Of a stretch of 38,400 nucleotides of DNA, positions 31,804-38,400 are shown piece after piece. Under the pieces are notes generated by a model. The model saw only the letters and a list, made by a program, of their open reading frames with translations. It made no database searches and was not told the origin of the DNA. Each line of letters opens with the position of its first letter. Within the stretch, counting starts at the first letter, position 1. The DNA lies in contig LRSK01000253.1 in assembly GCA_001563325.1 (NCBI GenBank), positions 1 through 38,400 of the forward strand. The letters are read 5' to 3'. This DNA comes from Candidatus Thorarchaeota archaeon SMTZ1-83. GTDB lineage: Archaea; Asgardarchaeota; Thorarchaeia; Thorarchaeales; Thorarchaeaceae. The position numbers and the translations under genes were made by a program.

Positions 31804-33150
31804 ATGAGTGGAAAAAGGGGAAAGGCTGCTAGTTTCAAGACCATCACGAAGCAACAGGATAGTCTGACCATAGACCCACGGAAGCATTTCCTTGTAGCTA
31901 GTTCTACTCTACCTGAGGCAACTATGTCGGCCTCGTTAATCTGCAGATCGATCTTGAGGTCAGATGGGCTTTTCCAATTGACCTTCTTAGAACCTGTCAT
32001 GACCGTTGAGGAGGTCAACGCTCTTCGAAAGACACACTCTAAATCCACAGTAATCTTGATTGGCATCGACTTGGCAGGAAAGAAGCGTGTGAAAAAGGGG
32101 ACTGGTTATCCAATCCTTGTCGGCGGCACTCATGACTCTAGTCAGGCTGAATCACTAAGAATCGGTGATGAACACACAATCTCAGCAGCGGCCTATGTCA
32201 TTGCCAAGGAGAACCTGAATGCCACTTCCCAAGAACTGCAGTTGGCAGCCGCAGCAACACTGGTTGGCAACTTCTCATGGAGCAAGGGGTTTGATGTCCT
32301 AGCCCAGTTGAAGGGTGCTGCAAAGTCTCTTGTTTCATCAGCACAGAAAGAGAAACTCATAGAGGAGCATAGAGGCTACAGAATATTCGGAGCGAACTTC
32401 ACGCCTCTCAACGAGGTCCTTGAATACAGTATCCGTCCATACTTGCAGGGCTTGAGCGGCAGGCATGAGAATTGTGAGCGAACCTTGGAAGAGGCTGATG
32501 TCCCGTTCTCGAAGCTTCGAATGCCCATAAGTTCACTCACAAACGAAGAGGCGAAGAGACTCAATGGCATTCTCCTTCCCAATCTTGACTCGAACACAAC
32601 TCACTACATCCTGGGCCAAGACTTCTCACTTGCTCAAGAACGGAAGGAAAGCCCAATGCGACTGGTCTCTGGAATAAGGTCCATATCTGAGATTGCCTTG
32701 ACTCTCCAGGAGATCGGCACTTCTTCCGCCATATACATGGGTGACCGCGCACAACAGCTACAGAGCTTCTTGAACTCCTACCTGACCTACTCAAGAGAAC
32801 TTATCCGGGCCTTTCAAGGACTCCGTATGTCACTAGAGAATGAGATCCCAGAGATAAGAGACTCCCTGGCCATTATTCAGACCAGCGAAGGTAAGAGAAA
32901 GATGCTGGGAGACCTCGGCCGTATCATACTGGAAACAGACCTTGTATTAGCCGACATGGTGATGATATTCACAGAGGGCGAGGGGATAAGTGTCACCTGG
33001 AGGCCCGGCGTAGTTCATCTACAGAGTCTACTTCGCATCATGAAGACAAAGGGAATTAACGCTACTACTGTTTCCACAAATTCAATCCTGACTGATGATA
33101 CATCTAAGGAAACACGAAACAATCTCCAAGAAACCCTTCTTGAGCTATGA
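31804..33150 (+). CDS. DHH/RecJ-like protein lacking catalytic residues (possible Cdc45-like)
   Basis: A protein of 448 aa in the place where archaea carry a RecJ/DHH-family gene (between uS15 and pcc1). The fold pattern of the DHH domain can be followed: strand FLVASST, helix ASLICRSILRS, strand VILIGIDL, then ISAAAYVIAKEN and AAAATLVG. The metal-binding motif I (DxDG) is replaced by STLPEAT (about residues 34-40). The DHH motif is replaced by GTHD (108-111). This argues against nuclease activity. Inactive DHH proteins act as Cdc45-like parts of the archaeal CMG helicase in other lineages, so that is the leading hypothesis. It overlaps the ATG 33147 frame of pcc1. Confidence 0.72.
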   Translation: MSGKRGKAASFKTITKQQDSLTIDPRKHFLVASSTLPEATMSASLICRSILRSDGLFQLTFLEPVMTVEEVNALRKTHSKSTVILIGIDLAGKKRVKKGTGYPILVGGTHDSSQAESLRIGDEHTISAAAYVIAKENLNATSQELQLAAAATLVGNFSWSKGFDVLAQLKGAAKSLVSSAQKEKLIEEHRGYRIFGANFTPLNEVLEYSIRPYLQGLSGRHENCERTLEEADVPFSKLRMPISSLTNEEAKRLNGILLPNLDSNTTHYILGQDFSLAQERKESPMRLVSGIRSISEIALTLQEIGTSSAIYMGDRAQQLQSFLNSYLTYSRELIRAFQGLRMSLENEIPEIRDSLAIIQTSEGKRKMLGDLGRIILETDLVLADMVMIFTEGEGISVTWRPGVVHLQSLLRIMKTKGINATTVSTNSILTDDTSKETRNNLQETLLEL

Positions 33151-33164
33151 TGAGGCGGTGCAAG

Positions 33165-33404
33165 ATGCTTGTTCGAATAGAGCTTCAACTTCAATCTCAA
33201 AAGGATGCGGCAGAAGTAGCACAGGCAATATCTCCAGATAACCTTCCCCTGCCGAATGGTCTTGCAGTCAATACAGATCACAATAGAAGCATGCTGTCCA
33301 TCCAAATCAGTTGTTCTAGGGAGCTGAAGAGTCTTGGAGCAACCATTGAAGACATAATGAGTGCAATTGATCTCTCTCTGAGAACAATTCAGGTCGTCGA
33401 CTAG
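33165..33404 (+). CDS. pcc1: KEOPS subunit Pcc1
   Basis: A protein of about 79 aa. It starts with LVRIELQLQSQKDAAEVAQA, followed by ISPDNLPLPNGLAV, the PDN motif of Pcc1, and a final helix GATIEDIMSAIDLSLRTIQ. Pcc1 is the dimerisation and tRNA-positioning subunit of KEOPS. ATG 33147 or 33150 are also possible and would overlap the DHH gene. The tight coupling with the DHH gene and the presence of kae1 and bud32 three genes upstream support the assignment. Cgi121 is not seen in the window. Confidence 0.8.
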   Translation: MLVRIELQLQSQKDAAEVAQAISPDNLPLPNGLAVNTDHNRSMLSIQISCSRELKSLGATIEDIMSAIDLSLRTIQVVD

Positions 33405-33413
33405 ACAGAAAGA

Positions 33414-33429
33414 AGGGCCATATGGGCCT
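33414..33429. terminator. Inverted repeat between convergent pcc1 and FAU-1 genes
   Basis: AGGGCCATATGGGCCT is self-complementary except for one G-G position. It fills most of the 26-base gap between two convergent stops, so it is probably a 3'-end structure for both transcripts. Confidence 0.35.
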
Positions 33430-33430
33430 C

Positions 33431-34915
33431 TTAGCTCGAGGACTTACTCTGGCTGCCACTCTGGAGCATCAAGTCATCGTAAATGGCATCAGCTTTTGCC
33501 CGCGCTTGATCTGCCATCTTTTTCGTTATGAACCCCCTCTGAACGGCCCGTTTCAACAAGTGCTGGTCGATGACACGAATCTCTTCGTTTTGCTCTGATG
33601 GTGTCTTTATCACGTCAATCTCCAGGTCAATGTACCGGATGCGGCCTGGGCCGCTACCATCCTCAGGATAGAGCTCCACACCCGTATTGACATTTATGTA
33701 AGTGCCCTTGAGCTGACCGTCCACAGAATAGTAACTTGTGACAAGCGTCATGGACCCTGGAACCACCTGCGTCAGAGCATAATCACCCTCGCCTCGGGGA
33801 ACCTCAATATCCCCAGGATAGTCCTGCACTATCTTGAGTTTGCGATTAGTATGGCGAAACTGTCTTCGAATCACTAGGCCCTTAGGAGTAATCTCCACAA
33901 CTCTCCCCTTAGTGAGAAGTATTGACCGTCCGTCCAGTTTCACATGCTCAATGTTGATTGGGTCATCAACCTGTGGCATGTCCAGACCAACCACCTTCTC
34001 AATCTTTGACGTCATATACGCCCTCTCTTCAGGACGGTCCTCAATCACCATCTCTGCTAGATCCACCAGGGGCGTATATCCAGCACTCTTGAAGAAGTGA
34101 TGTTTGTCGATAGTAGGTTTGATCTTCGCCCTAGTCTTGTCCAAGACTTCCTTGACCTCTGATGGGAACTCAATGTCAGCATTGCTAGTCCCTTCAAACA
34201 GGAGCCCTGCCCCATCCAAATCATTGTACTTCGAGTAGACTCGTTGTGCCATATCCAATAGATCATCAATCTCGTTGCGCAGCTCTTCTTCCGTGAGTCG
34301 ATGGGCTGCAGTGCGCCATAGAATACCCCAGTTCTCAGTGTGTTCACGAATCTTTCGACCGAGATTCAAAAGGCCATCCCTTGTATCAACGTCCTTTATC
34401 TTCGTACTAAGTCGTACGACTGGTTCGGGCAGCAGAACAGCAGCACGTCCTGGTATTGTTATGCTTGAAGAGAGAACTGGTGCTTTGCGTCCGTAGTCGT
34501 GGGCGCGAATCTGAACCATTAGGTCATCCCCGCGTTTCAAGCCCCTGTCTGGAAGTAGTCCTGAGATCACTCCTAGGTCGACTCTGTTCTGCCCCGTCCT
34601 TTCATCCCTACCCAGCACATATCCCTTGTAAATCGAGCTCTTTGCAACTCTTGGCGTGCGGGTTATAACCCATCCGAGTCTTCTGCGTAAGACTTCGGTC
34701 AGTCGGTTCAGGATTGACTCATATGCAATTGCCACAATGCCCTGCAAATCACTTCGGTCCCAAATGTCCACATCGGGAATCTCGTTTCTGAATGGCAACC
34801 CGAACCGTCTTGCCACTTCAGGAGTGGGCTGAACCATTTCGAAGTGATTTTGCAGTAGAATCTGTGTCAATGACTGCGAGTATATTCCTCTTATCCGCGC
34901 TTTTATCATCGGCAA
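33431..34915 (-). CDS. FAU-1/RNase E-G-like RNA-binding protein with DUF402
   Basis: A protein of 494 aa of the archaeal FAU-1 (AU-binding, RNase E/G-like) family. The N-terminal region MIKARIRGIYSQSLTQILLQ leads into an S1-like domain. The central helical region has WRTAAHRLTEEELRNEIDDL, and HHFFKSAGYTPLVDLAEMVI follows. The C-terminal DUF402 domain has EVPRGEGDYALTQVVPGSMT, YYSVDGQLKGTYINVNTGVE and RYIDLEIDVIKTP. The family binds AU-rich RNA and has been reported to act in rRNA processing. A Ser/Lys-rich tail ends the protein. It is convergent with pcc1. ATG 34909 (MIKARI) is an equally good start. Confidence 0.78.
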   Translation of the reverse strand: MPMIKARIRGIYSQSLTQILLQNHFEMVQPTPEVARRFGLPFRNEIPDVDIWDRSDLQGIVAIAYESILNRLTEVLRRRLGWVITRTPRVAKSSIYKGYVLGRDERTGQNRVDLGVISGLLPDRGLKRGDDLMVQIRAHDYGRKAPVLSSSITIPGRAAVLLPEPVVRLSTKIKDVDTRDGLLNLGRKIREHTENWGILWRTAAHRLTEEELRNEIDDLLDMAQRVYSKYNDLDGAGLLFEGTSNADIEFPSEVKEVLDKTRAKIKPTIDKHHFFKSAGYTPLVDLAEMVIEDRPEERAYMTSKIEKVVGLDMPQVDDPINIEHVKLDGRSILLTKGRVVEITPKGLVIRRQFRHTNRKLKIVQDYPGDIEVPRGEGDYALTQVVPGSMTLVTSYYSVDGQLKGTYINVNTGVELYPEDGSGPGRIRYIDLEIDVIKTPSEQNEEIRVIDQHLLKRAVQRGFITKKMADQARAKADAIYDDLMLQSGSQSKSSS

Positions 34916-34989
34916 ACACTGGCCCCAGGCAAAGCCTTCGATTCTCCACCACGATTGTCCAAGACTGACGTGAATTCGAAACGTCCTGT

Positions 34990-35256
34990 TCAGGCGTCAC
35001 GTATTGGCTCCAAGTAGCTCAATACGCGCCAGATTCTCGTTCGAGCGTAATTTGGACAATTCGGGTCCTGATTTGGCTCATCCAGGATTGCTATGGCATT
35101 CTGCGCCCTTGCAGCAGGCGAATCATCCTCGCTTTCAAGGGCGGCAATGGCTTCGTTGGCGGCTCGTCTGATGTTGCGGGGAACCGAGTTGTTTTCAGAT
35201 ATCTGCTTCAAAAGCTGCTTGCTAAAATTCATGCTCTCTTGTGCTTCGGGGTCCAT
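34990..35256 (-). CDS. UPF0147 family protein
   Basis: A small helical protein of 88 aa with the family hallmarks NNSVPRNIRRAANEAIAAL, then a segment of the RAQNAIAILDEPNQDPNCP type, then ARTRIWRVLSYLE. UPF0147 proteins are nearly universal in archaea, and their role is not established. It is probably cotranscribed with the downstream FAU-1 gene (74-base gap, same strand). No nucleic-acid or metal motif is visible. Confidence 0.85.
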   Translation of the reverse strand: MDPEAQESMNFSKQLLKQISENNSVPRNIRRAANEAIAALESEDDSPAARAQNAIAILDEPNQDPNCPNYARTRIWRVLSYLEPIRDA

Positions 35257-35376
35257 TAGGACTCACCTCTGAATTGTCTCTACGCACAGATGGTGTGCGA
35301 AATACAATTGTGAGAGCATGCCACTTACCATATCAAGATTTTGGCATAGCAATGAGTCCAGGACGCCTTGGGATGT

Positions 35377-35383
35377 CTTATAT
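35377..35383 (+). promoter_or_regulatory. TATA box for zinc-ribbon gene
   Basis: CTTATAT lies 33-39 bases before ATG 35416, which implies a very short leader. Confidence 0.45.
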
Positions 35384-35415
35384 CAGACTGCGTTTCTCAC
35401 TCATCTGTGGCCATT

Positions 35416-35769
35416 ATGACTGACGAGAGTGAGAATTCCATAAAGAAGATGGCTGAGCTTCTGCGCCGTGGAGCGACAATGTTGGCTCAGTCTTGTCCAC
35501 AATGCGGTTCACCTTTACTGAAGGTGGAAGATGACATCTACTGTGCAACATGTGACAGAAGGGTAGTCATTGTAGAGTCGGATCGTGAGGCCGAAGCCGA
35601 GGCAGTCAAGGTCCTAATCCCGAAACTCAGAGAAACACTGATCAGAAAACTCTCAACGCTGACCAACGTGCTTGAATCTGAGGACAATCCTGAGGAATTG
35701 ACCAAGCTCGCTAATCTTATGGTGCTACTTCTGCAGGCGCTGGACAGACTAGAAACCATCTCGGATTGA
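35416..35769 (+). CDS. Zinc-ribbon protein of the Sjogren/scleroderma autoantigen 1 (p27) family
   Basis: A protein of 117 aa. An N-terminal helix KKMAELLRRGATMLAQ leads into a zinc ribbon with CPQCGSPLLKVEDDIYCATC (two C-x2-C knuckles). A coiled-coil C-terminal helix ends the protein. This matches the archaeal homologues of SSSCA1/p27 (UPF0148). The role is not known. ATG 35416 starts at MTDESEN; the frame is open to 35368. It is convergent with eS1 across nine bases. Confidence 0.82.
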   Translation: MTDESENSIKKMAELLRRGATMLAQSCPQCGSPLLKVEDDIYCATCDRRVVIVESDREAEAEAVKVLIPKLRETLIRKLSTLTNVLESEDNPEELTKLANLMVLLLQALDRLETISD

Positions 35770-35778
35770 GTGTGCTGC

Positions 35779-36423
35779 CTATTCCTTCTTGGTACCTCTT
35801 CGAAGCCGGGCTCTTCGAGCCTTTACTTCCTCTGGCCCCTTCAGGACCTTGCTCTTCCTAATCTCACACTCTCGGACTGGGATGATCTTCTTGACCTCTT
35901 CGTGAACCTCTGAGGCCAAATCTCCAAGAAGTACCTTCTGAACCAGTTCATCAAAGACATGTTTGTTCGCATGAGCTCTGATTATGCGTTCAATGGTCTT
36001 TCGCACTGCATGCTCCTGACTTGTCTTTGACCGAGTTGTGGTGAAGACAATGACTGAGATGCGCATGAGGAAGTCGTCCTTTGTCAGAATTGGGCCAATC
36101 CAGTCTATCCTCGAAGTGCCTCTTCTGACAAGACCTCTAAGGTAGTCCGAGCTCCATTCATGTCCATGAAAGACCGTCTGGGCCTGCTGTCCCGTGACTT
36201 CCAGTATCTTGAATCGGATCTTCACATGAATCTGGTCAAAGTCCCCAGTTAGATCATAGAGCGTTGGCTGTACTGTACGACCAATCAGCAGTTCAGGGCT
36301 GCCGGCTGGCGTGGTGCCCATTTCCTTACTATCGAAGTACTCCGGTGCAAGTACCTGATACCAAGTCTTCTCACGCCACTTGTCTCGGGTCCTTGCCGCT
36401 GCCTGTCTACTTCTTGAGGACAT
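35779..36423 (-). CDS. rps3ae: 30S ribosomal protein eS1 (S3Ae)
   Basis: A small-subunit protein of 214 aa shared by archaea and eukaryotes. The motifs are RDKWREKTWYQVLAP, then a hydrophobic strand pair around LIGRTVQPTLYDLTGDF, then LRGLVRRGTSRIDWI, then the helix RKTIERIIRAHANKH. The basic C-terminus RRARLRRGTKKE is typical. It lies close to pcc1 and uS15, as in other archaea. The transcript leader region holds two tandem inverted repeats. Confidence 0.95.
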   Translation of the reverse strand: MSSRSRQAAARTRDKWREKTWYQVLAPEYFDSKEMGTTPAGSPELLIGRTVQPTLYDLTGDFDQIHVKIRFKILEVTGQQAQTVFHGHEWSSDYLRGLVRRGTSRIDWIGPILTKDDFLMRISVIVFTTTRSKTSQEHAVRKTIERIIRAHANKHVFDELVQKVLLGDLASEVHEEVKKIIPVRECEIRKSKVLKGPEEVKARRARLRRGTKKE

Positions 36424-36473
36424 CTGACCATCACGCTCATGATGTAACTACTAGTGAATCCAAAGAATCACGA

Positions 36474-36520
36474 CGGTTGACGGTCTAGGCCGTGAACCGC
36501 GCCGACTATCAATGAGTCGG
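36474..36520 (-). promoter_or_regulatory. Two tandem stem-loops upstream of eS1
   Basis: CGGTTGACGG (36474-36483) pairs with CCGTGAACCG (36490-36499) with one mismatch around TCTAGG. CCGACT (36502-36507) pairs perfectly with AGTCGG (36515-36520). A minus-strand TATA-like CTTTTTAA is at 36521-36528, so the first hairpin would lie at or just after the expected transcript start. It may be an operator pair or an RNA leader structure for ribosomal-protein feedback. Confidence 0.4.
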
Positions 36521-36585
36521 TTAAAAAGATTGTGACATGCACAGCATCTCTGGCTAGCACAACCGTTGATTGTTAGTTGGACGAA

Positions 36586-36604
36586 CTTAGACATTGAGTC
36601 TAAG
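36586..36604. repeat. Perfect hairpin across the tnpB stop codon (probable right-end element)
   Basis: CTTAGAC (36586-36592) is perfectly complementary to GTCTAAG (36598-36604), with an ATTGA loop. It covers the tnpB stop. IS200/IS605 elements carry such subterminal hairpins at the right end, and omega RNA 3' ends map here. The precise element boundary is not visible. Confidence 0.5.
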
Positions 36605-38366
36605 CAGTCCACCCACCAACGGCAGTGGGTTTCATAGGTTGTTTGACATGCATAATGTTCCGCGCAGCATTCACATCAGCATGAAAGTATTCATCACACT
36701 TTTCACAGTAGAAGTACTCACCACCTCTCCTCTCAGAGGTAGACATTTCATCCTCCACACGAACCCCCCGCTCTCCACAGACATGACAGGTTTGAGAAGT
36801 CCACGCCGGTTTGACCAGCCAGACACCTCCGTCACGATGACCTAGGGCCTCCCGCCTGTAGCGCACTCCCTCAATCATCATCCCCCATAGATTGGTGGAG
36901 AGGTTCCAGCTGTGTCTTCTCATCCCTCCCGCCCCCTGGAAGGAACGGAGGTCTTCGAAGTAGATGGTCTTTACGCCATGATGCTCACATAACCACACAG
37001 TTTCAGCGGCGACCTGATGGGAGATTTCTTTGTCTAAGCGACGGACCTTTCTCCATACTGACTCCAGTTCTCTCTCTTTCTTCAGGATGATAGCTGGAGG
37101 CTGCTGCCTAGCATGTTTCTTCTCCCAGTTGTTACGCTTCAGTGCCACTTGCGACATCAAGACTCTGGTCTGTTGTCTGAGTCGCTCTCTCTTTTCGTAC
37201 AACTCTTGTCTTCCAATCAATCTCTCCTCGTAAGCATCATCGCCGTTCTTCACCGATACCACCATTGAGTGTCGCAGTCCCCTGTCAACGCCAGCCCTTC
37301 TCTTTCGAGCTACAGAAGATGTGAGAGTATCCTTCAACATCTCATCACTTGGAGGTACAAAAGGAATTGATAGTGTTACTTGCTTTCCAACAACCTTGAT
37401 GAGCGGAGGAGCTGAACGTCGCGACTTCTTCAAGGCGTTAATTGCAGTCTTCAAGTCATCTATTTGAACTCTATTCTTCTCAGGTTGTACTCGTTCTCTT
37501 GCGAGCTCACGAGTGAACTGTTGGAGCTTTATTGTGTTCTTGAGTTGCTCACCCATGTCCTCAAAGCGAGCAGCTCGATAGTCAAGTTGGAACGCTCGCT
37601 GAATGTGACCTTTTGCTCTTGCCTGTTGCGCTTTTCTCCTTGCTCTTTTTGCTTTTCGAGGAAACCAGTTTAGAAATCGCAGTCGCACAGTCTGACTCTT
37701 GTATGGTGAATCTGTGTCCAACTCATGTCCTAGTATTCCAGGGGGCGTCTTGATGTAGAGGATAATCTCATCCTCTCGTTCTGGGTCTGGCTTGAACCAG
37801 TATCCCTGTCCAGTCGCGTTCTCAGTGGAGGCCGAAAAGTCAAGCGTGTTTCTTCGGAATGTTGGAGTGGTGAAGGGGAATCCCTCCTTCTTCCACTTTC
37901 TGACTTGGTTAATGATCAGCGTCTGAGTCTGTAGTCTTTCGGGGGAAGTCGTTTCTAGTAGCTCACGTGTGCTTCTTCTTCTCTCACCTTCTTCTAATGG
38001 ATAGGCCTCGCGTACTTTGGTCCTTAGTACACTCCTCACCTGCCGACAGGCTGAGAGTGCATAATGATATGACCCATTAGATTTCCTCTCAATGGTTTCC
38101 TTCACTCTTCGAACGAGATCCGAAGGAATTCTTCTATTGGCCATCAGACGTAGGAGTTGTGCATCATCAGAAACAAGGAGGTCCAGCAGCGAATTGACCA
38201 GTATCCGGCGAGTATAGTGTGCATAGACTATTCGGGCTGCAGTTTCGAGAGCGTTGCGGTGTAATCGCTCATACACCAACTCCCCGAATTCATTATCAGG
38301 TTTCCATTTGAAACATCGCTCCTTTCGAAGAACGAGATATGCCATACCTCTTGACTGTTCAAGCAT
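36600..38366 (-). CDS. tnpB: Long TnpB-like RNA-guided nuclease of the IS200/IS605 superfamily
   Basis: TnpB proteins are RNA-guided DNA nucleases, the ancestors of Cas12. The RuvC residues are visible: GVDRG with Asp361, IYFEDLRS with Glu471, and HADVNAARN with Asp564. The zinc finger uses Cys527/Cys530 and Cys554/Cys557. At 588 aa it is well above the usual size near 400, because of an N-terminal half with long helical, basic stretches (for example RKAKRARRKAQQARAKGH). ATG 38345 is an alternative start. No tnpA gene lies in the window. The left end would be beyond 38400. A second hairpin, ACCCAC/GTGGGT (36611-36630), lies in the last codons. The element sits directly upstream of the eS1 promoter. 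Confidence 0.85.
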   Translation of the reverse strand: MLEQSRGMAYLVLRKERCFKWKPDNEFGELVYERLHRNALETAARIVYAHYTRRILVNSLLDLLVSDDAQLLRLMANRRIPSDLVRRVKETIERKSNGSYHYALSACRQVRSVLRTKVREAYPLEEGERRRSTRELLETTSPERLQTQTLIINQVRKWKKEGFPFTTPTFRRNTLDFSASTENATGQGYWFKPDPEREDEIILYIKTPPGILGHELDTDSPYKSQTVRLRFLNWFPRKAKRARRKAQQARAKGHIQRAFQLDYRAARFEDMGEQLKNTIKLQQFTRELARERVQPEKNRVQIDDLKTAINALKKSRRSAPPLIKVVGKQVTLSIPFVPPSDEMLKDTLTSSVARKRRAGVDRGLRHSMVVSVKNGDDAYEERLIGRQELYEKRERLRQQTRVLMSQVALKRNNWEKKHARQQPPAIILKKERELESVWRKVRRLDKEISHQVAAETVWLCEHHGVKTIYFEDLRSFQGAGGMRRHSWNLSTNLWGMMIEGVRYRREALGHRDGGVWLVKPAWTSQTCHVCGERGVRVEDEMSTSERRGGEYFYCEKCDEYFHADVNAARNIMHVKQPMKPTAVGGWTA

Positions 38367-38400
38367 TTCTCCTAAGCTGACAGCGTAGGATGTATCAGAG

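Noticed and set aside
31804..33150. Active RecJ nuclease
   Set aside because: The DxDG and DHH metal-binding motifs are replaced, so nuclease activity is not supported by sequence.
1..38400. CRISPR array
   Set aside because: No regularly spaced direct repeats were seen. TnpB is the only RNA-guided nuclease present.

Overview
The window reads as archaeal chromosome, most likely from an Asgard archaeon and probably Thorarchaeota-like. The archaeal signs are an RFC large/small clamp loader, GINS, MCM, Hel308, HerA-NurA, KEOPS subunits, eS1 and uS15 ribosomal proteins, an Sm-like protein, TATA boxes about 25-30 nt before starts, several TTG/GTG starts, and tRNA genes with encoded CCA and BHB introns. 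The Asgard assignment is inference. It rests on a roadblock protein next to an MglA-type small GTPase, tandem Ig-like surface repeats and the general gene set. No rRNA is present to settle it.

Layout. 1-1.7 kb: 3' end of an Ig-repeat surface protein running antisense into an orphan 2-oxoacid:ferredoxin oxidoreductase alpha gene. 1.8 kb: tRNA-Gly(CCC). 2.1-3.2 kb: an orc1/cdc6 gene broken in two places, then a small HTH gene and truA. 4.3-12.8 kb: replication and repair block with rfcL, rfcS, a GINS subunit, an mcm gene broken in two places, hel308, and a convergent histone-deacetylase-family gene. 13.0 kb: tRNA-Pro(GGG) with two introns, one in the anticodon loop and one in the T loop. 13.3-16.8 kb: RNA and nucleotide enzymes (thpR, UPF0200, UPF0201, trmG10, GPN-loop GTPase). 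16.9-21.5 kb: COG1709 HTH regulator, SAMHD1-like HD protein, and a compact operon of double-roadblock protein, unknown protein and MglA-like GTPase. 21.7-26.0 kb: pyrG-nurA-herA, overlapping or nearly so. 26.1-29.5 kb: unknown coiled-coil protein, ArsR regulator, DUF460 RNase-H-fold protein, Sm-like protein. 29.6-36.4 kb: translation and KEOPS block (kae1, bud32, uS15, a DHH protein lacking its catalytic residues, pcc1, FAU-1, UPF0147, zinc-ribbon protein, eS1). 36.6-38.4 kb: a long TnpB whose 3' end carries two hairpins.

How the genes fit together. The DNA-replication genes form one functional set: Orc1/Cdc6 for initiation, MCM plus GINS plus a possible Cdc45-like DHH protein for a CMG helicase, RFC for clamp loading, Hel308 and HerA-NurA for fork repair. 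Kae1, Bud32 and Pcc1 are three subunits of the t6A tRNA-modifying KEOPS complex. Cgi121 is not in the window.

The most striking observations are the doubly interrupted tRNA-Pro, the matching internal deletions with frame changes in both orc1/cdc6 and mcm while neighbouring genes are intact, and the roadblock/unknown/MglA operon. No gene-free stretch exceeds 300 bases once the tRNA genes are counted. The largest gaps (1918-2139, 6520-6714, 13143-13322) are described in the entries beside them.
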